Shown: piece by piece, positions 1 to 5,512 of the stretch
Layout: the number at the start of each line of letters is the position of its first letter
Numbering within the stretch: position 1 is the first letter of the stretch
Source of the DNA: JBBQER01 sp052148155
Lineage (GTDB): Bacteria > Actinomycetota > Acidimicrobiia > IMCC26256 > PALSA-610
DNA length: 5,512 bases
Direction: 5' to 3'
Assembly (NCBI GenBank): GCA_052148155.1
Contig: JBKQIY010000189.1
Span: 1 to 5,512 of the forward strand
Translations under genes and position numbers: made by a program
Notes under the pieces: model-generated
Seen by the model: the letters and a program-made list of their open reading frames with translations, nothing else
What the model was told of the DNA's origin: nothing
Databases searched by the model: none

Positions 1-12
1 GCTGTCCACGGA

Positions 13-144
13 TCATGTGGAGGTCTCAAGATGAGAACCATGCGTGGTGCGGCCAGGACCCCTTCGGGCGGCTCCCGCCGGTGCGGCGCCACCTGCGAAC
101 CCTGCCACCAGAATCAGGACTGCGACGATACGCACGATTCTCAT
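13..144 (-). CDS. Short signal-peptide ORF, probably a truncated or rearranged secreted protein
   Basis: This is a 43-codon ORF starting at ATG (142-144) with a GGAGGT binding site at 151-156, seven bases upstream, which makes the start convincing. The N terminus, MRIVRIVAVLILVAGFAGG, is a textbook Sec signal peptide: two arginines, a hydrophobic core, then an Ala/Gly/Pro stretch ending AGAA near residue 26, where cleavage is plausible. What follows is only about 17 residues, RRGPGRTTHG and then a tail ending at a TGA. That tail is encoded by the left arm of the inverted repeat, which is the complement of the gene's own start region. A natural mature protein this short is doubtful. More likely the real gene continued after about residue 36 and was interrupted by the inverted repeat, by a DNA inversion, or by a chimeric contig end. 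It sits downstream of leader copy 1, as the propeller gene sits downstream of copy 2, so it may be a related secreted protein. No function can be assigned. Confidence 0.45.
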   Translation of the reverse strand: MRIVRIVAVLILVAGFAGGAAPAGAARRGPGRTTHGSHLETST

Positions 145-150
145 CTTGAG

Positions 151-156
151 ACCTCC
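151..156 (-). promoter_or_regulatory. Ribosome binding site of the short signal-peptide ORF
   Basis: The minus strand reads GGAGGT, then TCTCAAG, then ATG at 144: a strong Shine-Dalgarno match at ideal spacing. The same sequence recurs in inverse orientation at 19-24 in front of the ATG at 31-33, inside the other repeat arm. Confidence 0.6.
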
Positions 157-378
157 ACATGATCCGTGGACAGCAGCGACCGCGTGCGACAGTCAACGAG
201 CGCAACCTTGGATTCTTGGAAGAGCGCAGTGAACACTTTACAAAGCTTCGGTCAACGACACTTCGACCCGCACCGGATGTCGCTCGGTTCAGCTTTGCGT
301 CTGCTGTGAGTCCGTGCGTATGAGCCAACGTAAAGTGAACTCAGGAGCTCCGACGCTTCACGCGCTAGCGCTCGATGT

Positions 379-406
379 TTACGATCTCGACCGGCGAAGT
401 CTTTGG
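379..406 (-). promoter_or_regulatory. Candidate promoter motif in leader copy 1
   Basis: Within the best-conserved segment the minus strand reads CCAAAGACTTCGCCGG, then TCGAGATCGTAAACATC. Arranged as CAAA, 15 bases, GATCGTAA, this has the spacing of a sigma-28 (FliA/WhiG) promoter (TAAA-N15-GCCGATAA), although the -10 part agrees only loosely. It could also be an extracytoplasmic-function sigma site with a CGTAAA-like -10, or an activator site. It lies about 235 bases upstream of the ATG at 144. The support is conservation and position; the sigma factor is a guess. Confidence 0.3.
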
Positions 407-429
407 ATCGCTTCGTCTCGCGTTCACGG

Positions 430-458
430 CCCGCCGCTGTCTCCCTCTCGACGGCGGG
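430..458 (-). terminator. GC-rich hairpin downstream of the glycosyltransferase-like gene
   Basis: CCCGCCG at 430-436 pairs with CGGCGGG at 452-458 across a 15-base loop, about 50 bases beyond the stop codon at 510. There is no T-tract on the minus strand, so it is not a classical intrinsic terminator, although actinobacterial terminators often lack one. A comparable hairpin occupies the same place relative to the promoter motif in copy 2 (5485-5509), about 23 bases upstream of it. It may therefore belong to the promoter block instead. Confidence 0.25.
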
Positions 459-509
459 TCGTGACTCGCCACCCGCACGTTTCGATGGTCGGACAGCCGG
501 GCGACGTGC

Positions 510-3479
510 TCATGCGGGATCGTTGACGATAACCGCGTTCGATGGGAGCGATGCCGGTCCGTTGGCGGCGTCGTTCAATGCGACGACCGTGAAGGTGTAT
601 TCCTTGCCGCGGGTCAGATCTTCGATGGTGATGCTGTGGTGGGGTGCGTCGATTCCGGCGATCATGCCGCCCGGGCTTGCGGTGACCCGGTATTGGTTGA
701 TCGCGTCGCCGTTGTCGTTCGCGGGTGCTGTCCAGGACACGACGACGCGGCCGTCGTGTTCGGTCGCGTGTACGCCGGTCGGAGCGCCCGGGGGCCCGTA
801 TGGGGTCACCGGGTTCGAAGCCGCCGAGTTGACGCTATGGCCTAGGGCGTTGGTTGCGTACACGGTGAAGCGATACTGCGTCCCATTGGTGAGTCCGTGA
901 ATCGTGACGGTGGGGATGGCTCCGGGCCGTGCGGGAATGGTGATCTGGTGAGCGCCGGGTGTCGTCGTGACGGTGTAGTTCGTGATCACGCTTCCGCCAT
1001 CGTGGGCAGGTGGCTGCCAGACCAGCTGAACTGCCCTGTCGCCGGGCAACGCGTCGGGATCGAGCGGGGCGGACGGTACGCCGGGCGGGATCGTCACCGG
1101 CTTCGAAGGCGCCGACATCGCACTCGTTCCGATCGTTGTTGTGGCATCAACCCTGAATGTGTAGCGAGCGCCAGCGGTCAGACCTGAGACGGTGGCGTGC
1201 GTTTGGGGAGCGGCGACGGTCACGTGTTGACCGTCGGACGCGATGACCGTGTAGGCGGTGATTCGGTAGTCATTGTCGTTGGGTGGTGGCTTCCACGAAA
1301 CGATGGCGCGGCCGATGCCCGCGATCGCATCGACTTCTGTCGGCGGCGCCGGTTCGGCTTTGGGTGTCACCGGTCGCGTTGGGTGGAATCCGACACTTGC
1401 GCCGTTCTTGTTCACGGTGCCGGCGATGGGCGGCACTTGAGCCATGGTGAGCTGGAAGAGTTCGGGCGTGTACTTGCTGGGTCGCCGTGTGAGTGTCTGT
1501 TCGAGGAAGTGGGGGTTCGTCCAGCGGCCGGTGACTCGCAGGTCGGCGTTCGGGAGCACCCTTAAGATCGTTGCGGGGGCGGACGCGACCACGAACATCT
1601 GGCGTCCTTGGTGCTCCCACTGTGCCGATAGCGAGTGCAGGAGGACCGGGTTGGGGCGGTTGATCATGACCATGACTGGATCGTCGCAGAACGAGCGGAG
1701 GGTTTGTGGGTCGCTCTCCCACACGACCGACTTCGCTTCTTGGAGTACCACGACGGCGCTGTTGTGGCCGAGGATCTTGCATGCGTAGTTGATTGCGGGG
1801 AGCAGGCCGCGCTGTTCGGTCATTTGTGAGACGTTGCGGAGTGTGATGACAGGGAAGGCCACGGTCGCGACTGCGAGCATGATTGCTATCGCACGACGCT
1901 CGCGACGGAATCGCGGGTCGGGTGCTCGGACCAGTGCGCACAGCACCGCGAATGCGAGCAGGATCGTTGCCGGGAACACCGCGGGTAGGAAGCGGCGGGC
2001 CGCCCAGATCTGATCGGGCGTGATGCTCGGCCGCCAAATGTAGAGCAGTGCTGGCGGTACGAACAGGAACGCTGCGATCTGGTTCGGCAGTCGCAGTGAG
2101 CCGCGCACGAGCGCATATGTGACGGCGGCAGCGCCGATGATCGCGATTGTCAGGGTGATCGGTCCGACGTACCAGCTGATCCATTGCACCGACAGCTGCG
2201 CGTATCGCTCGGTTCCGTCGATTGGAAGGTGATTGATGCGCTGGACGAACTGCACGGTCGCGTTGACACCTGGGGCATGAACGTCCTGGATGATGGGTCG
2301 TACGACCCAGGCGCCGAACCCGCCGATCAGGACCAGCACGCCCGCGGGGCTCGCGGCCCGCGCGCGTTGTCGTTGTATCGCGTCGAAGACATGGGTGCGT
2401 TGTACGAACAGGGTCACGCCGACTGCGGCTGCGATCGCCAGGATTTCGGCTGCGGCTAAGCGTTCGACGTTGCCGCGCACGACGGAGAAATATGAGTGGT
2501 CCCATCGGAGCATGTCGAGCGCGGCCGCCAGCAGCCCGACCCCGACGCCGGCGGCGGCCCAGAGGAAGCCGGTCTTCAATCGCGTGCGTCCGTCGCGATT
2601 CGTGTGCAGCCAGGTGATCGCGAAGATCGCGGGCACGCCGACGAGGAAGGCGAGGCCGTCGATATGCATCGCCTGCACGAGCCCGAGAAGGAGTCCGGCA
2701 ACGAATGCCGGGCGGGGCCGGCGCAGTGTGCGTCGATCGCACAGCAACCACAATGCCGAGAACAGCAGGACCTGAATCGGGATCTCGGTCGTACTGTCGC
2801 GCGAGAACGAGACCTGCGGCATCAAGAGCGCGAGCGTGACGGTCGCTGCGAGCGCAGCTATTGGCTGTCGCAGGAGCCGAGCCGCCAAGAGGTAGAACAC
2901 CAGGAGAGCAACTCCGCTGAGAATCGGAACTGTGAGAAACATCAGCTGGTTCCCGCCAATGTTCTGGGCCTCGGCGAGGACAGCGGGGAGCATGTGCGAG
3001 ATCTCGAACTCGACGTGCGAGCCTTGTTGCTTCATCCCGGTAGAAGTTGCAATGAGCGTGGTTGAATGCGCATAGGACGCGAATGGACCGTTGAACGGCC
3101 GGAGGTTGAGCGTGCCGTGGCGCGCGATCCACTTGCCCGCGTTCAGGTACAGACCACCGTCGCGGTTGATCTGTACGTGCTGAGACGCGTTGACTCCGTT
3201 CCAGATCGCGATCATGGCCGAGAGCACCACCGCGGCGATCGCGCTGTTGCGGTCGGTGCGGCGCAGCTCGAGATCCGCGGCGTTGGTGTCGCTCTGAAGT
3301 AACGGACGGGTCCAGCGGAACAGGACCGTGAACGCGGGTAAGCCGATGACGAGTACCAGCCACAAGCTGTAGACGCCGACGTCGGCGAGCACGAGGCCGA
3401 CTGCACCGAACGTCGCGAGTATGAGTGTGCAGCTCAACGCGATGAACCGCACCCAGCGCGGCTCGGTCACGTCACGCAC
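510..3479 (-). CDS. GT-C-like polytopic membrane glycosyltransferase with three C-terminal FN3 domains
   Basis: A 989-residue protein starting at GTG. The frame stays open upstream to a TAA without a better start; the nearest purine-rich run, AGAGGG, lies 14 bases away, so initiation is poorly marked. Residues 1-550 hold roughly 13-15 hydrophobic segments (for example 11-34, 37-56, 79-95, 181-203, 205-222, 231-247, 304-322, 343-360, 434-459, 465-481, 497-517, 527-547). The loop after the third begins NRDGGLYLNAGKWI (residues 105-118); an acidic residue here, D107, resembles the catalytic Asp of GT-C enzymes (PMT/ArnT-like), which transfer sugars from lipid-phosphate donors outside the membrane. 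A second motif, SRDSTTEIP (226-234), is also GT-C-like. Residues 550-700 look like a soluble extracytoplasmic domain. Three FN3 domains follow, at about 712-798, 801-893 and 896-987, with the typical W-x-P-P/A-P, Y-x-V and L-x-x-G-x-x-Y-x-F-x-V patterns. Donor, acceptor and exact family are unknown. Membrane enzyme with an outward adhesive tail: fairly sure; glycosyltransferase: moderate. Confidence 0.85.
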   Translation of the reverse strand: MRDVTEPRWVRFIALSCTLILATFGAVGLVLADVGVYSLWLVLVIGLPAFTVLFRWTRPLLQSDTNAADLELRRTDRNSAIAAVVLSAMIAIWNGVNASQHVQINRDGGLYLNAGKWIARHGTLNLRPFNGPFASYAHSTTLIATSTGMKQQGSHVEFEISHMLPAVLAEAQNIGGNQLMFLTVPILSGVALLVFYLLAARLLRQPIAALAATVTLALLMPQVSFSRDSTTEIPIQVLLFSALWLLCDRRTLRRPRPAFVAGLLLGLVQAMHIDGLAFLVGVPAIFAITWLHTNRDGRTRLKTGFLWAAAGVGVGLLAAALDMLRWDHSYFSVVRGNVERLAAAEILAIAAAVGVTLFVQRTHVFDAIQRQRARAASPAGVLVLIGGFGAWVVRPIIQDVHAPGVNATVQFVQRINHLPIDGTERYAQLSVQWISWYVGPITLTIAIIGAAAVTYALVRGSLRLPNQIAAFLFVPPALLYIWRPSITPDQIWAARRFLPAVFPATILLAFAVLCALVRAPDPRFRRERRAIAIMLAVATVAFPVITLRNVSQMTEQRGLLPAINYACKILGHNSAVVVLQEAKSVVWESDPQTLRSFCDDPVMVMINRPNPVLLHSLSAQWEHQGRQMFVVASAPATILRVLPNADLRVTGRWTNPHFLEQTLTRRPSKYTPELFQLTMAQVPPIAGTVNKNGASVGFHPTRPVTPKAEPAPPTEVDAIAGIGRAIVSWKPPPNDNDYRITAYTVIASDGQHVTVAAPQTHATVSGLTAGARYTFRVDATTTIGTSAMSAPSKPVTIPPGVPSAPLDPDALPGDRAVQLVWQPPAHDGGSVITNYTVTTTPGAHQITIPARPGAIPTVTIHGLTNGTQYRFTVYATNALGHSVNSAASNPVTPYGPPGAPTGVHATEHDGRVVVSWTAPANDNGDAINQYRVTASPGGMIAGIDAPHHSITIEDLTRGKEYTFTVVALNDAANGPASLPSNAVIVNDPA

Positions 3480-3853
3480 ATTCTCGCTGCTTGCCCTCTG
3501 CTCCGCGATGCCGAATTCTATCCGGGGCGAAGCGTTCCCAACGTCTTCGAGGTCTTAAGCGCACCTCGTCGAACCCGACATTACAAACCACTCCGCATTC
3601 CCCGTCTCGTCCGGTCGGCCACCATGCGACCAACTTCAACGCGTCCCGCGTCCCGCGCAAACCGTGCCGTTCTTCGCCGCTCCATGCCCGCCCCGTTCGA
3701 CGTCGACAGGTCGGTGGAGCCCGCCAGATCGGTAAAGCGAGACCGCCGCGCTTCGTCAACGATGCCCTCCCGCGGAACGGTCATGGCGCGAGCGACGGCC
3801 CACAGATCAGCGGCTGACCGACCGGGGCGTGCTTTGCTTTCGTGTCAGTGCGC
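3480..3853. other. 374-base intergenic gap without a convincing gene
   Basis: It separates the stop of the propeller gene from the start of the glycosyltransferase-like gene. Short open frames exist on both strands, but none has a good ribosome binding site, a recognisable domain or a plausible composition; for example, the minus ATG at 3784 is preceded by CTCGCGCC, not by a Shine-Dalgarno. I see no leader block like those at 285 and 5344, and no strong terminator hairpin after the stop at 3854. A short tandem GCGTCCC duplication lies at 3641-3654. The only regulatory signal I can propose is the promoter at 3515-3541. The gap suggests that the two flanking genes are transcribed separately. 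Confidence 0.5.
3515..3541 (-). promoter_or_regulatory. Candidate housekeeping promoter of the glycosyltransferase-like gene
   Basis: On the minus strand TTGGGA (3541-3536) is followed after 15 bases by TAGAAT (3520-3515), a five-of-six match to TATAAT. The spacing is shorter than the usual 17. Transcription would begin near 3508, giving a leader of about 28 bases before the GTG at 3479. Confidence 0.3.
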
Positions 3854-5275
3854 TCAGCCGAGGTTGGCGCGGTGTGCGGTACGTTTCGTGAGGAGTGCCT
3901 TGAGGGCGGCGCCGTTGTGTTCGTCGATCACGCGTGGTGTCTTGTGGAGCGGCCCGATCGTTGGCGCGGTCGGCGCGATGGCGAGCGTGTTGGTGCTTCC
4001 ACGCCCGACGAGATCACCGAAGTTTTGTGCGTCGCCGAACGTGAACACCTGACCGTCCGAGTTCGACAGCCAGTAACCATGGCCGTCGGGCGTGGATGCG
4101 ATGCCGACAACGGTGCCGGACGTTTGGCCGCCGCCGGATCCGTAGACCTTCGCGTCACCAAAGGCGTACACGGCGCCGTTCGCCGAGACGAGCCAGTAGC
4201 CGTTACCGGACGGTGTGCGGGCCATACCCACGATGGGCTGGCCGAGGTTACGCCCACCCGTCGAACCGAAGAACTTGGCGTCACCGAACGTAAAAATGCC
4301 TCCGTCGGACGCGACGAGCCAATACCCCTTCCCGGCCCGGTTGGCGGCCATACCCACGATCGGTCGGTTGAGGTGCATCCCTCCGGTCGAACCGAAGAAC
4401 CGTGCCCGGCCGAACGAGAAGATCCCACCATCGGACGCGACCAGCCAATAGCCGTTGTTCGCGCGGAAGCTTGCCATCCCCACCACAGGCCGGTTGAGGT
4501 GCATCGCCCCGGTCGAACCGAAGAACCGTGCGTCGCCGAACGAGAAGATCCCGCCGTCTCGACCTGCCAGCCAGTAACCCTCCCCGGTGGTGGTCGGTGT
4601 GATCGACACGATGGGGGCGGCAAGGCGCGTGCCTTGGAGGTCGCCGTGGAACATCCCGTCACCGAAGCTGACAACATCACCCGCAGGATCGCCCAAGAAG
4701 TAGCCGTCAGTCCCAACTCCGGTGAGGTTGAACGCCAACGGTGATCCCAACCCGGCGAAGGTGATCTTCAACGTCGCGTTACGTGTTCCACGGGCACGGG
4801 GCGTGAACACCACCTTGAGTGCGCACGCACGCTTCGACGGAAGCGTCACAGGGCGCCGGTCCGGGAAACAATCGGTACCGACGACGAAATCAGACGTGTC
4901 GCCGCCCGAGAACGCAATGCTCTCAAGCCTGACCCGATGGCCTGTTTCATTGACGAGAGACGCGATCTGACCGACCACGAACGATCCCACCCGTTCATTG
5001 CCGAGCGACATACTCGCCGGCAACATTCTGATCGGACTCGTCGACCCGTTCCCGGCCGCGATCGACACCACCCGCGTGTTCGACGTCGACCCCGCGACCG
5101 TGCGCACCTTCGACGGAACGACACTGCCCCCTGCAGAACGCGTTCCCGGCACCGACATCGACCGCGGTCCGGCAGAAACCGCACTCGGCCACGCCCCCGC
5201 GACCACGATCGCCAACGCCACGCTCAACGCGACGGTACGAACCGGCCCCAGTCGGCCACGCGGCCAACCGATCAT
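3854..5275 (-). CDS. Secreted beta-domain plus six-repeat propeller-like protein
   Basis: A 473-residue protein. The frame opens 48 bases earlier at 5323, but ATG at 5275 is preferred: GGGAGG lies six bases upstream and the protein then begins with a signal peptide. Residues 1-10 are basic, 11-28 are hydrophobic, and VSA at 33-35 gives a cleavage site before GPRSM. Residues 36-83 are a low-complexity Ser/Gly/Thr linker. Residues 84-187 resemble an ASH/choice-of-anchor (DUF1573-like) beta-sandwich, with FVVGTDC and LPSKRACALKVVFTPRARG motifs and two cysteines (136, 151) that could form a disulfide. Six repeats follow from GYFL at 191 and GYWL at 233, 275, 317, 359 and 400, each with DGGIFSFGDARFFGSTG-like and PIVGMA-like signatures; this looks like a six-bladed propeller. 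The last 40 residues are a short basic tail. Such repeats are common in secreted actinobacterial proteins of unknown role. No membrane anchor or catalytic motif is visible, so binding or envelope association is an inference. Confidence 0.9.
   Translation of the reverse strand: MIGWPRGRLGPVRTVALSVALAIVVAGAWPSAVSAGPRSMSVPGTRSAGGSVVPSKVRTVAGSTSNTRVVSIAAGNGSTSPIRMLPASMSLGNERVGSFVVGQIASLVNETGHRVRLESIAFSGGDTSDFVVGTDCFPDRRPVTLPSKRACALKVVFTPRARGTRNATLKITFAGLGSPLAFNLTGVGTDGYFLGDPAGDVVSFGDGMFHGDLQGTRLAAPIVSITPTTTGEGYWLAGRDGGIFSFGDARFFGSTGAMHLNRPVVGMASFRANNGYWLVASDGGIFSFGRARFFGSTGGMHLNRPIVGMAANRAGKGYWLVASDGGIFTFGDAKFFGSTGGRNLGQPIVGMARTPSGNGYWLVSANGAVYAFGDAKVYGSGGGQTSGTVVGIASTPDGHGYWLSNSDGQVFTFGDAQNFGDLVGRGSTNTLAIAPTAPTIGPLHKTPRVIDEHNGAALKALLTKRTAHRANLG
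3980..4705 (-). repeat. Six tandem 126-base coding repeats (42-residue period)
   Basis: Repeat starts on the minus strand are at about 4705, 4579, 4453, 4327, 4201 and 4078. The period is exactly 126 bases for the first five units and 123 for the step to the sixth. Units 2-4 are closely similar at DNA level; for instance CCGGTCGAACCGAAGAACCG (plus-strand reading) occurs in both 4386-4405 and 4509-4531. Unit 1 is the most divergent and carries extra acidic residues. Unit 3 has Arg (residue 290) where the other units have Asp in the FGD motif. Confidence 0.9.
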
Positions 5276-5281
5276 CGTCAG

Positions 5282-5287
5282 CCTCCC
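5282..5287 (-). promoter_or_regulatory. Ribosome binding site fixing the propeller gene start
   Basis: GGGAGG on the minus strand lies six bases before ATG at 5275. The alternative upstream start at 5323 has no such site and would put 16 mostly non-signal residues ahead of the signal peptide. Confidence 0.65.
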
Positions 5288-5434
5288 GAGATCACCGTCC
5301 CCGACGTACAACCAACGGAACAAGGCTATTCGCTGCGAGCACCCGGTTCAGCTTTGCATCTGCTGTGAGTTCTTGGTGTGAGCGAACGCGAAGTGAACTC
5401 TATTTTCGTCGTTTCTGCCCCTCCTGCTGGATGT

Positions 5435-5461
5435 TTACGATGCCGAACGGCGGAGTCTTTC
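5435..5461 (-). promoter_or_regulatory. Candidate promoter motif in leader copy 2
   Basis: The minus strand reads GAAAGACTCCGCCG and then TTCGGCATCGTAAACATC; arranged as GAAA, 15 bases, CATCGTAA, it has the same geometry as in copy 1. The -35-like AAAGACT and the -10-like ATCGTAAACATC are identical in the two copies apart from neighbouring bases. Sigma-28-like spacing is suggestive only. Confidence 0.3.
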
Positions 5462-5484
5462 GATCGCTTCGCCCGGTCACGGCT

Positions 5485-5509
5485 CGCCGCTCGGTTCGCC
5501 TCGGCGGCG
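5485..5509 (-). other. GC-rich hairpin ahead of the promoter motif, copy 2
   Basis: CGCCGC at 5485-5490 can pair with GCGGCG at 5504-5509 over a 13-base loop. Its place relative to the promoter motif matches the hairpin at 430-458, although the loop sequences differ. It could be the terminator of a gene beyond the window or part of the promoter block. Confidence 0.25.
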
Positions 5510-5512
5510 GGT

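Larger units (their letters stand above)
1..174. repeat. 37-base perfect inverted repeat flanking a 100-base spacer
   Basis: Bases 1-37 are the exact reverse complement of bases 138-174. Past the perfect arms, positions 38-45 still match 130-137 at six of eight bases; the two differences, at 38/137 and 40/135, are both transitions. The spacer between the perfect arms is 38-137. Each arm carries the same GGAGG ribosome binding site, seven bases later an ATG, and then AGA, so both strands open the same way and both give a 43-codon ORF. In a leftward transcript the arms could pair into a very long stem burying the binding site and start codon. Because the left arm coincides with the window edge, a fold-back or assembly artefact must be considered; the imperfect extension argues mildly for a real, slightly diverged repeat. 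The repeat itself is certain, its meaning is not. Confidence 0.9.
285..458 (-). repeat. Leader/promoter block, copy 1 (direct repeat of 5344-5510)
   Basis: This non-coding block upstream of the short signal-peptide ORF is repeated in the same orientation at the right end of the window. Three segments are conserved: 285-311 against 5344-5370 (26 of 27 bases); about 320-342 against 5378-5400 (about 19 of 23); and 374-415 against 5430-5471 (37 of 42). The 31-base stretch between the last two is unrelated in the two copies, so selection or recent gene conversion acts on blocks rather than on the whole. In a leftward transcript two small stems could form: GAGTT (342-338) with GACTC (312-308), and CAGC (306-303) with GCTG (293-290) around a nine-base loop. 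Between 174 and 285 I see only a non-coding leader continuing to the start codon. Role inferred: promoter plus a structured 5' untranslated region. I do not recognise a named riboswitch class. Confidence 0.65.
5344..5510 (-). repeat. Leader/promoter block, copy 2 (direct repeat of 285-458)
   Basis: The block lies upstream of the propeller gene and runs to the window edge. Its conserved segments are 5344-5370, about 5378-5400 and 5430-5471. The two potential RNA stems recur: GAGTT (5400-5396) pairs with AACTC (5371-5367), where the A-U at one position replaces a G-U in copy 1, and CAGC/GCTG (5365-5362 with 5352-5349) again encloses a nine-base loop, AGATGCAAA here and AGACGCAAA in copy 1. The distance from the conserved promoter-like motif to the start codon is about 160 bases here and about 235 in copy 1, so the element, not the whole leader, is what is shared. 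Confidence 0.65.

Noticed and set aside
31..162. Plus-strand 43-codon ORF with four cysteines and a good ribosome binding site
   Set aside because: The binding site and ATG are only the inverted copy of those of the minus-strand ORF, and no upstream promoter is visible on this side. It would matter only if the segment inverts, so it is treated under the inverted-repeat finding.
362..371. Perfect palindrome GCGCTAGCGC and nearby GGAGCTCC
   Set aside because: Both lie in the part of leader copy 1 that is not conserved in copy 2, so there is no support for an operator.
285..415. c-di-GMP-I (GEMM) or ydaO riboswitch
   Set aside because: Only a GCAAAGC core resembles GEMM; the CAAACC segment and the P1b hairpin are missing in both copies. 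The ydaO core motifs are absent.
1270..3363. 697-codon minus-strand open frame inside the membrane gene
   Set aside because: Its translation is dominated by Arg, Pro and Gly without domains or membrane segments; it is an out-of-frame shadow of high-GC coding sequence, and the overlapping frame encodes clear transmembrane and FN3 domains.
3581..3784. Small minus-strand ORF in the intergenic gap
   Set aside because: It has an ATG but no Shine-Dalgarno, an Arg-rich translation and no recognisable feature; it is not distinguishable from chance.
3980..4705. CRISPR-like regularly spaced repeats
   Set aside because: The periodicity is coding, in frame, with 126-base units and no unique spacers.
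3842..4744. 300-codon plus-strand open frame opposite the propeller gene
   Set aside because: It is antisense to the 126-base repeats, so its apparent repetition (PVEVHRPGRTEEPCVAERED-like) is the mirror of the real blades. No ribosome binding site or signal supports it.

Overview
The window is high-GC DNA. GTG and ATG starts with purine-rich ribosome binding sites, secreted proteins built on GYWLVASDGGIFSFGD-type repeats, and FN3-decorated envelope proteins all suggest an actinomycete (Actinomycetota), quite possibly an uncultured member of the Acidimicrobiia. The taxon is an inference from protein style, not from a marker gene. No RNA gene, CRISPR array, transposase or integrase was found.

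Everything convincing reads on the minus strand, so transcription runs from right to left. From the right edge: 5344-5510 holds a leader/promoter-like block (copy 2). It precedes a secreted protein gene (3854-5275) that has a signal peptide, an ASH/choice-of-anchor-like beta domain and six repeats of about 42 residues, probably a beta-propeller. A 374-base gap (3480-3853) without a convincing gene follows, with a candidate promoter close to the next gene. That gene (510-3479) encodes a 989-residue polytopic membrane protein resembling GT-C glycosyltransferases, with an extracytoplasmic domain and three fibronectin type III domains at its C terminus. A second copy of the leader block (285-458) then precedes a short signal-peptide ORF (13-144). 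This ORF is embedded in a 174-base unit bounded by 37-base perfect inverted repeats, and that unit lies exactly at the window edge.

The genes look like a cell-envelope or exopolymer locus: two separately promoted secreted proteins flank a membrane glycosyltransferase-like enzyme whose adhesive domains would face outward. The two most interesting signals are not coding. One is the duplicated leader, which places a conserved promoter-like motif and two small potential RNA stems upstream of two different signal-peptide genes. The other is the inverted repeat, whose arms each contain a ribosome binding site and start codon. It may be a hairpin, an invertible segment, or a fold-back artefact at a contig end; the sequence alone cannot decide.
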